From NCBI RefSeq assembly GCF_029227915.1, contig NC_079876.1, forward strand, positions 21,390,001 through 21,454,000: DNA of 64,000 nucleotides. The letters run 5' to 3'. The stretch's first letter is position 1. The number at the start of each line of letters is the position of its first letter. The notes beneath the pieces were generated by a model that made no database searches, had not been told where the DNA came from, and saw only the letters and a list, made by a program, of their open reading frames with translations. Shown piece after piece: positions 10,486 through 22,459 of this stretch. The translations under genes were made by a program, and so were the position numbers. Source of the stretch: Hydractinia symbiolongicarpus (lineage: Eukaryota; Cnidaria; Hydrozoa; Anthoathecata; Hydractiniidae).

Positions 10486-11711
10486 GCTGTACGCGGAAGA
10501 GGAGGAGGTATCACTTGGGGAATCGCCGAGTCAGTCGCAAAAGGATTAATAAAACGTCATCCCGAGATGAATCTCGATCATATTGATCTCAGCCATTCAC
10601 ACTGGGCACAAAGCTTGTTTCGAAGGATGGGCTTTGTTAAAAGATTCGGTACAACAGGGAAAGTCCCTATTCCTGAAGCAGTTCGAAAAGAGCTTGAAAC
10701 TTCATATTTACATGGAATTGTCCGAAAGATCGAGGAAAACAATATCCCACCATCACTTGTTCTCAATCTGGATCAAACGCCTTCAAAATACGTACCCGTA
10801 TCCAACAAAACGTTAGCACAAAAAGGATCAAAAACTGTTCCAATTAAAGGTTCGAGCGATAAAAGAATAATTACCGCGACCTTCACAATAACATTGGATG
10901 GTCAATTTTTGCCAATACAGTTGATATATGGAGGGAAAACACTACAAAGCCTCCCTAGAGTAAGCTTTCCATCGTCGTTTTTACTTAGTGCGAACCCCAA
11001 ACATTATAGTAATGAAGAGGAATCAATTAGGCTGTTGAATGAAATAATTGTTCCGTACGTCAAGAAAGAGCGAGAGAGGCTGGGATTGGAGAAAGATCAG
11101 TCGGCTTTAATGATTATGGATGTCTTTAAAGGGCAAATGATCGGTCCTGTCTTGAAGGTATTGTCTGACAACCATGTATTGCTAGAGAGCCTGCCAATTT
11201 CACATACCTCTTCCAACCTCTTGACGTCCAAGGAGGCCCAAATGGCTATGTAAAACGCATGATGAAAAAGAAGTTTATCACCTGGTACGCAGATCAAATC
11301 ACCCAAGCTATGGATAAAGGTCAAGAGCTCGAAACGATTAAAGTAGCACTAAAGCTTTCAATTGTCAAACCGTTACACGCGAAATGGCTTATTGAGATGT
11401 ACAATGAAATGACGTCGGATGATGGGAAACAGGTGTGCTTGAAGGGTTGGCAGGTAGCAGGTATAAAGGATGCTGTAGCCAAGGGTATGTCCGGTTTACC
11501 AAGCCTTGATCCGTTTAACGACATCGACCCAATGTTAGACAAAGAACCTAATGTTCAAGCTGTCAATTCTTCTGGTTTGTCCACAGCTTCAAAATGCGTC
11601 AGTGATTACGGGAGCGAAGACGAAAGCGACGAAGAAGAATGGGTCGAAGAAAATGAAGAGGATGAAGATAGGAATTTTTTTGATGTTTTTGATGACGAAG
11701 ATGATTTGTAA
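10486..11711 (+). pseudogene. Pogo-type transposase (DDE_1 superfamily)
   Basis: An acceptor (TTTTTAG, ending 10485) opens an exon in phase 0 that starts AVRGRGGGITW. A CENP-B-like helix-turn-helix segment (HWAQSLFRRMGFVKR) is followed by the catalytic core: first Asp in VLNLDQTPSKY, second Asp in LMIMDVFKGQ, third Asp in FQPLDVQGG. The C-terminus is very acidic (DESDEEEWVEENEEDED). A single-nucleotide frameshift just upstream of 11193 divides the core between the second and third Asp; a stop therefore follows at 11251. No upstream exon for the first DNA-binding helix could be identified. The protein cuts and rejoins the TA-flanked ends. Confidence 0.85.
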
Positions 11712-11839
11712 ATAGATTTTGACATGTAACTCGGAAGAAAAAGCATGATTCTTGATACTGATGACAATAAATCATTTTCTTTCCTTTACAATTTTTACGA
11801 TATTCAAATGTTTCGTGAAAATTTGTTTTAAGTTAAGAC

Positions 11840-11990
11840 AGAATTCGCGAAATTAAATCCTCGCGTAATTTTTAGAAAGCCTGAATTCGCAAAATTAAAT
11901 CCTCGCGAAATTTTTGAAAAGACTAAATTCGCGAAATTAAATCCTCGCGAAATACGATTTATTTGACCTCGCGAAATTAAATCCGCGCGA
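11840..11990. repeat. Right subterminal repeats of the pogo element
   Basis: Three to four copies of TTCGCGAAATTAAATCCTCG occur with about 50-bp period, sharing the GAAAGCCTGAATTCGC spacer with the left end. The orientation is the same as at the left end. Confidence 0.7.
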
Positions 11991-12130
11991 AAATTTGTCC
12001 GATTAAGGTATTGAAAATGTTCATTGCAATTAGTTGGGAAGAGAGTGTTTGTTTTGTTCAAATGGTGTAAACAACTTTCTAGCATTTTAGCATAACTACG
12101 CATAAAAAACTAGTATTTATGCGAAAATTA

Positions 12131-13387
12131 TTAAATTAAGTTTGTGTTATTTTGTTTACAGAAGCAACCAATCACTAGGAGCAAAGACAAAAATGAAAAG
12201 CCACTTAAACCAAAAAACACGACACCCGAATAAACCGATAACGTAAAGTTGTAAGTCCATAACGCAGCGGCGTTAATAAGCACGCTGGCTATAGCATCTA
12301 CAGCTTCGATTGAGGCGAGCACACTTCCGTATTGATGTGGTAATACTTGCTTCGTAATGAGCGATCGTAGTGTTGCAGTAGCGACAGATACTGCTAACCC
12401 GAAAATGTTAACCAAAAATACAACAGTGGGCGTCCGAGCCAGCCCAATAAGTAAAAAACAAGTGATTTGGCTGATTAACCCAAATATTATCAGGGTATAG
12501 TCATTAAAGTGAAAGCAACGATGGGACAATTGTGTAACGATAATAACACCAACTCCTCGAATACTACCTTGAACTGCGACATAATAACCAATCTCTTGTG
12601 CAGAAAAAACAAAAGGCTTATTCTTTAAATACAACGTTTCAACGATTAACTCTCCCACAAAAGCACATACTGAAAAGCCGAAGGCTAAGGTCAGTGGCAC
12701 AACAACACTAATCCATCGAGGTTCCGTGAGCACTTCCACAATGCTCTTATAATGCGCAAACGGATTTAACAGGTGGGTGTACTTAATGTCATTAAAACTT
12801 GCATTCGCCGATTTGTTCTTTTCAATATTTTCAACAACAGCATCTGTCTCGCGTATGCTGTCGCCACCATGCAATAAACTCGTCCTACTCGACGTTCTTT
12901 CGGCCGCCGGTTGAACTACTTGATCCGGCAGGTAAATTAAAACGTACAAAAGAGTCAAGACGTCGATGCCGAATGTTAATGCAAATACCGAAATAAATCC
13001 CAGTTTTTCCAATAAATAACCTGATAACAAACCTGCTGGCACACCAGCAAAAAACACACTAGCCTCGACGAACGCCATCCTCATTGTTCGATGATTCGGA
13101 CTATCAGACGTCACATCAGCGATATAAGCATAACATAATGCCACAACTCCTTGAAATTCTCCATACAAACAGGAGAGAAACGAGCCAAACAGCATGTAAC
13201 CAACATGAGCCTCCATGAAATAAGCACTCCATAAATATACCAAGGCTCGGATACCATTTATAATAGGCACCAAAGTCATAGCGCGTTTCCTTCCAATGAT
13301 ATCCGTTATGGGTCCCCAAATAAGTACTGTAAAGACGGCTGGTACCAATGAAGTTGTAAGCAGGTAAAACCACCATTCCGTTGATTT
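12131..13387 (-). CDS. SLC46-like major facilitator transporter, 3' exon
   Basis: One exon of 418 codons plus stop starts right after an acceptor (TGTGTTTTAG, AG at 13388-13389) in phase 0 with KSTEWWFYLLTTSLVPA and ends with TAA at 12131. The hydrophobic pattern gives about ten membrane spans. GPITDIIGRKRAM is the loop 2-3 signature of the major facilitator superfamily, and YAYIADVTSDSPNHRTMR in the following helix region resembles the SLC46/proton-coupled folate transporter group. A hydrophilic loop (about residues 165-205) separates the two halves. The first span or spans must lie in an upstream exon at higher coordinates, not identified. This is the best candidate for a normal host gene. 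The transported substrate cannot be deduced. Confidence 0.85.
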   Translation of the reverse strand, partial: KSTEWWFYLLTTSLVPAVFTVLIWGPITDIIGRKRAMTLVPIINGIRALVYLWSAYFMEAHVGYMLFGSFLSCLYGEFQGVVALCYAYIADVTSDSPNHRTMRMAFVEASVFFAGVPAGLLSGYLLEKLGFISVFALTFGIDVLTLLYVLIYLPDQVVQPAAERTSSRTSLLHGGDSIRETDAVVENIEKNKSANASFNDIKYTHLLNPFAHYKSIVEVLTEPRWISVVVPLTLAFGFSVCAFVGELIVETLYLKNKPFVFSAQEIGYYVAVQGSIRGVGVIIVTQLSHRCFHFNDYTLIIFGLISQITCFLLIGLARTPTVVFLVNIFGLAVSVATATLRSLITKQVLPHQYGSVLASIEAVDAIASVLINAAALWTYNFTLSVYSGVVFFGLSGFSFLSLLLVIGCFCKQNNTNLI

Positions 13388-14488
13388 CTAAAACACAAAA
13401 GGTAATTTAAACGATATTTATGGCATTATCATTCACTACGAAGTCATCATGACCTTGTTTCATAGGATTCTGCTGAGATAAGTAAGAAAGTTATTTTAGC
13501 TCGGTAAGCTTTCACAACGACGCACATAGTGTCGATTACTGATTTAACGCAATAATAATAATATGGATTTAGAACGACTACTTTGTCGATGACAAGGCTT
13601 ACTATTGTGCAATAATAGTCTCGTCGGTTAGCCCGTCCTTTATATACCGTATTTTGTGTTTCCGCAGCACAGCTCTTTCCTTGTGCACAAAGAGACAGAT
13701 TACGGGTATTATTAGAAACTAGTCGGTAGCCTATGGATAAAATGTTAATAAAAGTAAGAGTTGAAGCACATAGTTAATAGTTTTTATAAACACATTGTTT
13801 GTGAAGAGGCACTGTGACAGCACATGTCACAAAATTTCCATAAGATCATTTTTATAGACAACAAATTCTAATTTCTATTCTAACTTTTGATCCTATCATT
13901 ATCTCCCCGACTAATGAAGAGCCAATGATGATTTTGATCATTGCTCGTCGCTGACAAAAAAATATCCTTAATAATTGTATTACCTACAACTATATGGTGT
14001 AGTTAAACACAATTAATTCTGATATCACAACCAAATCTCGGTATAGGTTACGGGAAATAGCAAAGCATGGTTTTCCTTTGTTACGTGGTGTCATTCGTAA
14101 AGAGTGAGCCAATGACATAAGTTTTTAGGACTTACGTACAGGGCACTTTAATTACACTCATAAGCGCAAGAAATGAACGCATAAAATTTAGTACTTATTA
14201 CAAAAATACCAATGGGTTTGTTTACAAAAGAGAACAACCTCGATGTTGTTGATTTTGTTCTTACAGGTAGCTTAGCTACTATAGTTACATTTAGGATTAC
14301 ACTAGCATTTACTACTTAATACTCAGTAAAATAGGTCAAGTTTGAATATTAAACTTTTTCGCTATAGCTAGCTAGACTAAGCATGAAAGGACAAGGCTGA
14401 GCTTTTTAGCTGGGTTAAAAGTCAAAACTTAAAGAGGAAAATTACACATATTTGAGAACACCTGCAGGAAAATGCATTGTTCATCTAT

Positions 14489-14740
14489 TACCCCATATGG
14501 CTAATATGGAAGATTTCTTCATAAAAAGCATCAGAAACTTTTTTCATGTGGATTACTTTTACATTAACAAAAATTAAAAATTTGAAGATAAACTTGCGAT
14601 TTTGTCATTCATTAGTTTTCAAATTTCTCGCTAGAAATTTTTAAGGTTTAAAACCCATGTCTCACAGTAACTTTTTCGTTCTTATCCTAATGTTAATACA
14701 TAAGCTATGCAAGATCTTTTGCAGGAAAAAAAAAACACAT
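14489..14740. repeat. Dispersed repeat, copy A
   Basis: About 230 bp (GGCTAATATGGAAGATTTCT onward) match 51278-51510 in the same orientation with scattered substitutions, through to AATGTTAATACATAA. There is no coding potential and no terminal repeats were found, so this is part of a larger unidentified repeat family. Confidence 0.75.
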
Positions 14741-16594
14741 CAAGAGAAAAAGTTTGTTACTAAAATATTATAAATAATTTCAAACCGATTAGTCCCTGCA
14801 GTAATTTTGGTGTCAGCAGTATGAAAAACTATGCTAAAACTATAATAAGTAAAAGTCCTATTACTTCAGTAAAAATTGAAATAATGACTTGAAACTTAGT
14901 ATTACATGTTTTTAGACCAGTTTGATGAAATGAACCCAAATTTTTTTTTACTACTATCATAGTTTCTGAGTTCTTAATTTTAGCCATTTTTGGAGACACC
15001 GATAAACTTTTTTTGACAGCATACCAATTTTGACAAGCCATGTGTACAGAAAACATTCTAAGTGATTCTCAGGCTTAAAAATAATTCAAACAGATAAAAT
15101 GTGTCCCACGTTTGTCCAAAATACCTTATCCAGCTCAGAGAATGTGGGAATGTGTTTCTAAAGCACAATGCTAAATACATAATCTAAATTTTATGCCGTA
15201 TAAATACAAAGTGGTTAGAAAGTTATTTTTTTGTCCACCTGGATCTGCAACACGTTTACTTTGCACTAATCGCCTAGTCTGGTGCCACTCACAATTAATT
15301 TTTGAATATCCACAGGAACTTTTTATGCAAAATGAAAAATGCTAAACAACTGTATTTGCTTTGCAGAAGTAACAATAGGCTTATCTTTATCATAAGTCCT
15401 GTGAATGTTGGTTTATGAAAAAGATATTCTTAATGCTATAAGCGCTCCACTGGATTTGTAACACATTATACTAAGTGTCCTCCATGTGAAACAGTTTACC
15501 TTTACTAAGTCTTAACCTGAAGACTTTAGGTCTTCCTACTTCAAGCGAATATTACTTCTGGCTATACTTTCCCAAATTTTGTTATTTCATAAAAGAAAAC
15601 TGAAAATCTACAAAATTATTTATACATGCAGAAATTTATTTATGAAATATAGGTTTCAGTTTGTCGTGGCAACATGTTTACCAACATGCAATGTCTTGCA
15701 TACCTAACTAGCTATATATATACTCAAGTCTTGAATGTTCGTCTATGGGAGGTCCAAATAACTACCTAGCTATTTTTATTTAAAATGACAGAATACCTTG
15801 AAAAATCTTTTGTGCAGCTAGCTACATTAAAGTAATATATTTAGCTCTTGTACTTTATCACTTAATTATTTAATAACAAATGTGCCCTGGAGTGCTGGCA
15901 TGGTACTGGCTAGGTAGCTTAAAATCACAAAATAAATATTATCCAGATGTGGCCATCCCTCATCATTAGACATCGGAAAGGCGTTTTTGTTCTTTACTTC
16001 TCATTGTGGGGTACCTCAAATTCTTGTAAATCCATTGAAAAAAATTACTTAAGAATTCCTCTTCTTTCCCTTGCACTACTCATGGCATTTCTTTGCATGT
16101 CTTTACTTTCAAGCCACGATCCCTGAGCTTCCAACCCCGTCTCAGTCACAAGTTTCAGCGCTAGCCAAAATGACGGACAACGTCAAGGAACTCTGGGTAA
16201 TTTTGAAAAATTGTGGTTCGCTTTATGATTTTCAGATATTTGCTGCTGATATCAGCATATTTTGGCCCTCGGGTGCCACACCTCCGTACATATAGGAGTT
16301 AATTATCTTTAATATGTTCTACATTACACAACCAACACACACGATCCTTTTGTGATAGATGGATAACTATTATATATGGGCAAAAAATAGAGCAATATAT
16401 GGAATTCAATCTCAATTCTTGTAGTAAACTATTTTACAATATACCAGAATAAATAAAATAAATATATATACAGATTTACACACACTGTTTTAAGAAAACA
16501 CGGGAAGAAAAAAATTTCGTGATAAAAATCTGGTAAATACATTATACAAACTAGCTACATATATATGAACTATAAATTGGTATATACAGCAGTT

Positions 16595-16665
16595 CAGTGG
16601 CACAGTTTCAGTGGTACAGTTTCAGTGGCACAGTTTCAACAGCACAGTTTCAGTGGTACATTTTA
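16595..16665. repeat. Short tandem repeat
   Basis: About five degenerate copies of a 15-17 bp unit CAGTTTCAGTGGCA. Confidence 0.7.
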
Positions 16666-17022
16666 CACAATTCAATCAATACTTTAAAACAAATTCGAGG
16701 TTCCAAGTAGTTCGATATTTCATCAATTTTGTGATTAAGGGGCTGATCACATAGAGCAAACCAGCCTTGTTAGGGCTGACTCACTTAGTTGAGATATTGT
16801 CTGTTACAGATTTGTAAAAATGGCAAAGGACAATTTTTAAAATCCTCTGTCTGAAATAATTGAAAGACACATTGCCAAGGTAGGTCAGTTTATAATAATA
16901 TTTTTTACTTTTATTTCTTAGTTTTAAATTTATGTATTTTAATCTAGTTTCAACACTAACACTTATACAGCGTTTGAACAAAATATTGCTTAGAGAAGCT
17001 TATAATATATTCATCTTTTAGG

Positions 17023-17351
17023 TCTTGATTTTAAAAATGTCAGAGGCCAAGGGTATGATGGTGCAGGTCCTACGGCAGGAAATGAAAAGGGAGTGGCTGC
17101 AAGAATTGCAAGAAAAATATCCAGCTGCAGTTTATGTTCTTTACTTTTCACCTAAACTAAATTTGTACATCGTTAAGATGACAAAAATTGCTTCCATTCG
17201 TAAATGTTTCAGCACTGTCGCTGCAAATCTGACTTCTTTGGTAACTCACCCAGGTGTCCTCAAGACCATGTTCAGTAGTGCTGATTTGGCTGATTCATTA
17301 TGCCCAGTGTCTCAAGTTACTCTTTCACTCTCAAAGTTCCTTAAACCTTAA
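17023..17351 (+). CDS. Possible exon of unknown gene
   Basis: A good polypyrimidine-AG (CATCTTTTAG, ending 17022) precedes an open frame beginning VLILKMSEAKGMMVQ and running 108 residues to TAA at 17349-17351. The first half is rich in Glu/Lys/Gln and would form an amphipathic helix; the second half is mixed. I recognise no family and see no partner exon. It may be chance. Confidence 0.2.
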
Positions 17352-17974
17352 ATTAGCACCTTATATTATTTTTTAACCTTGTTTTTTATTAAAATGTAGA
17401 TGGGTAAAATTTGATGAGCTTAATCGAATGATGCAATCATACAAAACTACTTATGAAGCAATATCTAAGATTGCAAATTCATGACCTTCTGACCGGGAGA
17501 ATACACGACAGGACACAAATACACTTGTGATGGCAGCTGGATTCAGAACGAACATGGAAACATTTTCTTTTATTGTCAACTTGTGGTAAAAAAAGATTTT
17601 TTCATAAGTTTCAGCCATTGGGGTAAGTCTGCAGGATATGTAAAATATTTATGTAAAATATTTACTTTTGAGGCTTTTTGAGGCTTTTTTTACACCGGTC
17701 TATGAAAAATTTTGATAAAAATATCAAATGACTCTAAAACACCACATATATTTGTGTCTTCTGTCTTTTGCAGAATAAGGAAAAGTCACTAAGATAGAAA
17801 ATCCCTCCAGCAGCTTCTAAAAATATAGATCCAAAGGTTATTTGAAAGCTAACATGCCAAAAATGATCCTGTTAATTTCAGCACTAACAAAGCATACTGT
17901 ATTTACTCTCTTTTCAATTTCCAAAATAAAAGCAGGTTTAGCAGAAATCAGGAAAATCAGGGAAATATTACAGG

Positions 17975-19265
17975 ACACTAGTCGTTAACCCGTGGAAAAA
18001 ACCATGGGGTCGCCCATTTTTAAATTAAACGCTATTCTGTGTGCCCGTTGCGGGACACTTTTCGTGCAGACAGATAATAATACGGCTATTTTTATAGAGA
18101 TAAGCTGGGGAACCCTGTGCCGAAACGCTGGGTTAAGCCACAAGTAACTGTGTTACCGGCGTTGAAGGCCACGTTGAGCACCATAACTGTGCCGTAAATC
18201 CTGGTGGAGCGCTTTTGAACAAAACAATCGGTCAATATTATTTTATTTTATGGAATAAGTTTCCATGAAAGTTAAAAAAAAATTAATTGTGACGCCGGGC
18301 TGAGCGATTAATACAGGTAAACCGTGCCATACATCTATATAGGCGTGATACCTTTTTATGGCAACTTCAGTTTAAATAAAAACACAGAAACAGTCTCTTT
18401 TTAACACTTGGTTAAGTACTTTGTGCAGGTAAACTGTGTCGCACATGCTTATAGGTATAATACCCTTTTCCAAAAAGACTTAATTGCAACTTCAGTTTAA
18501 ATAAAACACAGGAAACAGCCTGTCGTTAACTTGTCTGGCTAAAACAATCGCTCAGACATTTTATTTTACAGAAATAGTTGTCAGGAAAATAATAAAAGGT
18601 ATAGCTACCTAACTGCATTTAGCATAAAAATTATTGCTTAAGATTATTGTTGTAGCCAAACTGCATTTGGCTACTTTCACTTTTTAGGAAGAGGTTGCTA
18701 AAGAGCTAGATAGATGGTCGCAACCGCAAAGTTAAAATAAATAATATTGGCTAGGATAAAAGCTCTTATATTAAACTGAATAACACCCGTAAAAGAATAG
18801 GAATAAATAGGGCTAGGTAGATGGTTTTCAGATGTTCCCTCGAAATCTATGTCTTTAACCAAAATCTTAAAACTGGTGGTTTAAGATTTGTATGTGGCTA
18901 AAAAATATATTTACCTTAACATGTGAAAACATACAGACACGAATATTACAAAATAAAAAGCCTTTGAAGATAAAAAAGGTCAACGAGAAACCTTACAAAC
19001 CTAGCACTGAACACACCACTTCCAGAATCAAATTGGCCTTTGTTCCTTTGTCGCATGTCGTAGCCAAAAAAATCTCAGATTGCTTTTTTAAAAAATGGGG
19101 CGTTGCAACTAGCTGCTACATGCGGGCAATCAAAACAAAGTCGGTAAAAATATATCCCATTCGGTGCAGATATAAAAATTTTGTGTTTCCGTAACTGGAC
19201 ACGTGTTTCACAGACAGACAGACAAAATACAGTTATTATCAAAGAGATGGGCATTATTTAAAGTT
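17975..19265. repeat. Dispersed repeat with internal tandem units, copy A
   Basis: It begins near CACTAGTCGTTAACCCGTGG and shares several blocks with 43410-44270: GAAACGCTG.GTTAAGCCACA, TGTTACC, AATAATAAAAGGT...GCTACCTA, GCATTTAGCATAA and CAAACTGCATTTGGCTA. Between them are units of about 115 bp with GTGCAGGTAAACTGTGTCGC...CCCTTTTCCAAAAA...GCAACTTCAGTTTAAA, two here and about four in the other copy. The text GGGACACTTTTCGTGCAGACAG at the left (about 18054) has a relative at 19195-19220, so the ends may be related direct repeats. There is no coding region. The class is unknown. Confidence 0.6.
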
Positions 19266-19269
19266 TAGT

Positions 19270-20230
19270 ATTATTTGTTTAGTATTAATATGAGTTTAGT
19301 AATATTTGCAACAATAGGCAACAAAAGTCTTGAAAAGGAAGGATAAAAAGCATAAAGACGTTTACCACAAATCTCTATGCTATCAACAAGTCAACTTTTA
19401 CATCTTTTAATTAAAACTTAATATGTATGCATTTAAAATTGTTATAAGAGCCAACTCACTATTTTGCGTTGGAAAAATTGGAGAATGTAGGTACCAACTT
19501 CATAGAAATATACACATGTGGAATTATTGGAAATCTTTTTTAAAATGGCAAAACAGGAAGGATTACCAGAGACGTTACCTAGTAAACAAAGAAGCTAGCT
19601 AGCTATCTCAAAACATATATCATGATTTTTTACCAGAGTAGACGACCAAGCCCACCTTCTTGCATAAAACATTCTGGAGTTCCAACCATCAAGAGGAACG
19701 ATAACCGTTTTGGGCAAGTAATTTTGTCTTTTAGACCTAAAACTCGGAGACAATACTTCCCAGGAAGACATGAATATGGGTTTCTTACAATCTGAGTTCC
19801 CATTGGCTGATAATAAAAAGCATTTCTATTGACTTTAAGGCTATGGGCTGTTTCTATCTCTTTACCTATATATATCATTCATGGTGATTTTAAAGTTTCT
19901 GTCTTTTGGCAACGCAAATCAATACACAAGTTCACAGTTATTATATGTAGTAATACACGTAGTAGTGGTTTCAAAAGACAATGCTGCGGGCTATGAGAAA
20001 AATCTGCGCGGAAATGGAAGAAAACAACAACAAACACGTTTGCCAGCCCACAGCAGTGGGTATTTTTGGTAAAAAGGTCGTTTTCAGTTTTAATATTAAG
20101 TTATGTATTCTAAATTGGTTTTAAGATGATTAGTATGGTGCAACTAGTTGTACAGATAACTTGGATAAAATAAGTGTATGTTATTTTTACTTAACTGTGA
20201 AAAGGTGTAACACACTTAAACCAATTTCAA
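19270..20230. other. Unannotated DNA
   Basis: No gene, repeat family or splice-consistent coding frame was recognised. Confidence 0.3.
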
Positions 20231-20269
20231 ATCGATGTTCATACAATCATCATCATCAGCATTCTCGGC

Positions 20270-20506
20270 TTAACGTACGTTTTCCATTCTAACATGGGTT
20301 TGACGGGGTATATTAATGACCCTCTTCCAATCTGATCTAGAGTGTGTTAGGTCTAAACTCAACTTCCTCGATATCAAGTCTTTCTTTATAACCTCCTGCC
20401 AAGTCTTTCTCGGTCTGCCCCTGGGCTTTGGAATTACATACAGACTTAAATCGTTCAAAATATTGTTCGATCCATCAAATGCGAAGACACTACATTGATT
20501 AGGCAT
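20270..20506 (-). pseudogene. C-terminal fragment of a LINE ORF2
   Basis: The frame contains PKPRGRPRKTWQEVIKKDL followed by a W-containing helix (SDWKRVI). This is the tail found after the reverse transcriptase in RTE/Jockey-like LINE proteins, where R-G-R-P-x-K-T-W is followed by an acidic and basic helix ending in Trp. Nothing upstream of the tail is recognisable, so it is a 5'-truncated insertion; it ends near 20260 in a CATCATCATCAGC run. Confidence 0.6.
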
Positions 20507-20859
20507 GGTACATTTGCATTGTTTTCCTGATACTGTATATATATATACTGTAAAAAAAGCTTTTCACAATGGTCAGGATGCTCCAGCCCATGACTACAAA
20601 TATTGTTAAATCTATGGGGACACAGGACAAATTTTCCAGGCGATTAACAAATCAATTTTATTACAATCAGCTAAAATATTTATCGTGTCACCACATACGG
20701 CCAATAAACATGCCATAATATACAAGATGTCATCCTTGTTGTGATGGAAACATTAAAAAAATGTTACATTACTGTAGGAAAATTTATCACCATCTAAACT
20801 GGGACATTTCTAGATTACCCAGATTTTTGTGTTTTCCAGGCACGTTACGACCCCTGGCA

Positions 20860-20905
20860 AATAAACAAACAAGCAGGCAAGCAAGCAAACAAACAAACAA
20901 AAAGA
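20860..20905. repeat. (CAAA)n-rich simple repeat
   Basis: Tetranucleotide run of CAAA/CAAG units. Confidence 0.8.
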
Positions 20906-21144
20906 GACTGCCCACCTTTTGCAATTCTATTGAAGGCTCGCCCAATTTTTCGCAATAAGTTTTATTGAAGTCATTTTGCTGCAGGCAAAGTTTGTGTAGA
21001 ACCAGCTGCGGAAGGATGGTGTAGTTGATTGTAAAAATAACTGTGTAGAAAAGAATGAGTGGTTCACTTGATATACCACAACCAGATTTCATGTTAATAA
21101 TTATCCTAAAATAATGCAGAAGAAAAAAATGATAAATGCTTTTA

Positions 21145-21464
21145 GGCGGACGTCACAAATACTTGGTGTTAGAGTCACACGACCGACACTATTTTTTGAT
21201 CAAAATTTTTGACAAACTGGGTTGGAAAAGCTAAAATGACAAAAAAATATGTGCTTCGCTTTAAAATGCGAAAAAGGTTCCTGGGAACTAGTTGAAAACG
21301 GCGCGCGGAAACTCCATTTAAACGAGGTGTCCGAGTTATCATTAAATATCGGAGGTTTAATGCCGCACGTTGATGGCTGGATGGTTGGATTCAATTTTTC
21401 GAATTTTTGAGTTATCACTCGCTGACCGACCGACTCTATTTTTTTCATATTTGTGACGTCCGCC
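21145..21464. mobile_element. Harbinger/PIF-like MITE
   Basis: A 320-bp segment has 16-bp terminal inverted repeats (GGCGGACGTCACAAAT) and is flanked on both sides by TTA (21142-21144, 21465-21467). A 3-bp TWA-type duplication is the hallmark of PIF/Harbinger elements. A second inner pair (CGACCGACACTATTTTTT against its complement near the right end) extends the symmetry. It has no coding capacity. Confidence 0.8.
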
Positions 21465-21827
21465 TTACCACTCACTATGGGTATATCTTAGCGCACAGGT
21501 TTTGAAAAAATTTGGTCATGTTTCTCTAAGTCTAACAACATTGGTTATGGTTCCTTCTGGCTACCTTAGTTACTCCTACAGTTACCCCTCAGCACTTCGA
21601 CACTGAACAGACACCAGATCTAGCTGCTGCGGTCGTTAATGAGGAAACCAGAAGAAGATGCCGTTGATCCCGTTGCCCAGCCTGTCGTAAACCCCATGCA
21701 ACCCATGATTTTAGTCAGCCCTGTATCCACTGTTAGATGGTTAGATAGAGAGAGAGAGATAGGGAAATGTTCCTAATGTTCTAGCGCAACGCACATCTCG
21801 TGCACGCGCACACATCACAGCAAGTCC

Positions 21828-22025
21828 TCATTATCCAGCACCATGCAGTGCTAAGCCATATATATCCAGTACCATGCAGTGCTTAGCCATATATATCCAG
21901 TACCATGCAGTGCCTAGTAGTCCCTATAGAGTGATGACGTCATCAAATCATACAAAAATGAGTAAAATTTTAGCGCATTATGTAGAGGGAATTCCCTGAC
22001 GTCATCAACAATCAACGGGTGCGCA
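21828..22025. repeat. Left terminal inverted repeat of element 2
   Basis: It contains three tandem copies of a 33-bp unit (CCATATATATCCAGTACCATGCAGTG...) followed by the ATF-like palindrome TGACGTCA in GATGACGTCATCAAATCATA, which is matched in inverse at 33006-33035. A second GACGTCATCA lies at 22000. Confidence 0.8.
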
Positions 22026-22065
22026 GTAAAGACTAAACTACGTTGTAAGATAATACTACTAATAA

Positions 22066-22260
22066 ATGTGCATCAACTGTCAATCAAAATTTGATATATT
22101 TGGAAGTGCAGCAGTCATGACCTTCCTGGCTGGCATCGGTCTCTCCATACCACTAATGGCCTTTGTATTAGTACAAGAATCAGAGAAGAATGAACGGATG
22201 GGACATTTGAGGCTTTTGAGGATTCAGGACCTAGAGGATCGTCTTGATGCCTTAGAATGA
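22066..22260 (+). CDS. Small membrane protein of element 2
   Basis: 64 residues from ATG 22066, directly behind ACTAATAA. There is a short Cys-containing N-terminus (MCINCQ), one 25-residue hydrophobic segment (AAVMTFLAGIGLSIPLMAFV) and a charged helix ending in a leucine-spaced DLEDRLDALE. It is the first gene inside the left inverted repeat. The function is unknown; single-pass topology is inference. Confidence 0.5.
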   Translation: MCINCQSKFDIFGSAAVMTFLAGIGLSIPLMAFVLVQESEKNERMGHLRLLRIQDLEDRLDALE

Positions 22261-22268
22261 TAAGATAA

Positions 22269-22454
22269 ATGGAACAATGTAAGGACTGTGAAAGGGTAAT
22301 TGATGTGTACGACAGGTGCACCTGTGGTCGGAGGTTCGAAGTAAATGGTAAATTGTTGTGCTGGTACTGTCATCATGAATATATCACATATAATGGGGGT
22401 GGCTGTGTATGTACAATGACATGCAATTTTCTGAAGTCGTTTGAAATACAATAA
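22269..22454 (+). CDS. Cys-rich zinc-ribbon-like protein of element 2
   Basis: 61 residues. Eight or more Cys sit in CxxC-like pairs: CKDC at residues 4-7, CTCG about 17-20, CWYC around 31-34 and CVCTMTC near 46-52, which suggests two zinc-binding sites. It starts 8 nt after the previous stop at an ATG preceded by GATAA. It has the same position as small Cys-rich genes near the ends of such elements, but no sequence match to the Cys-rich gene of element 1 was evident. It may regulate transcription or bind nucleic acid (inference). Confidence 0.5.
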   Translation: MEQCKDCERVIDVYDRCTCGRRFEVNGKLLCWYCHHEYITYNGGGCVCTMTCNFLKSFEIQ

Positions 22455-22459
22455 ACAAG

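Larger units (their letters stand above)
9319..12008 (+). mobile_element. Pogo-type (DDE_1) DNA transposon with HIRAN accessory gene
   Basis: Perfect terminal inverted repeats of about 27 bp begin CCTTAATCGGACAAATTTTC and are flanked by TA on both sides (9317-9318, 12009-12010), as expected for pogo/Tc1-mariner insertion. The element is 2,690 bp. It holds a plus-strand transposase (10486-11711) and a divergent minus-strand HIRAN-domain gene (9601-10162). Both ends carry tandem subterminal copies of a roughly 50-bp motif containing TTCGCGAAATTAAATCCTCG. Frameshifts in both genes suggest this copy is inactive. Confidence 0.9.
13390..17020. other. Gene-poor region, probably intron and intergenic
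   Basis: It has no convincing coding frame. It may hold the first intron and 5' exon of the minus-strand transporter, but I could not pick a start exon. Contents seen: a repeat end with CTAGTCGGTAGCC at 13721, a dispersed repeat at 14489-14740, and a short tandem run of CACAGTTTCAGTGG-like units at 16595-16665. Confidence 0.4.
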
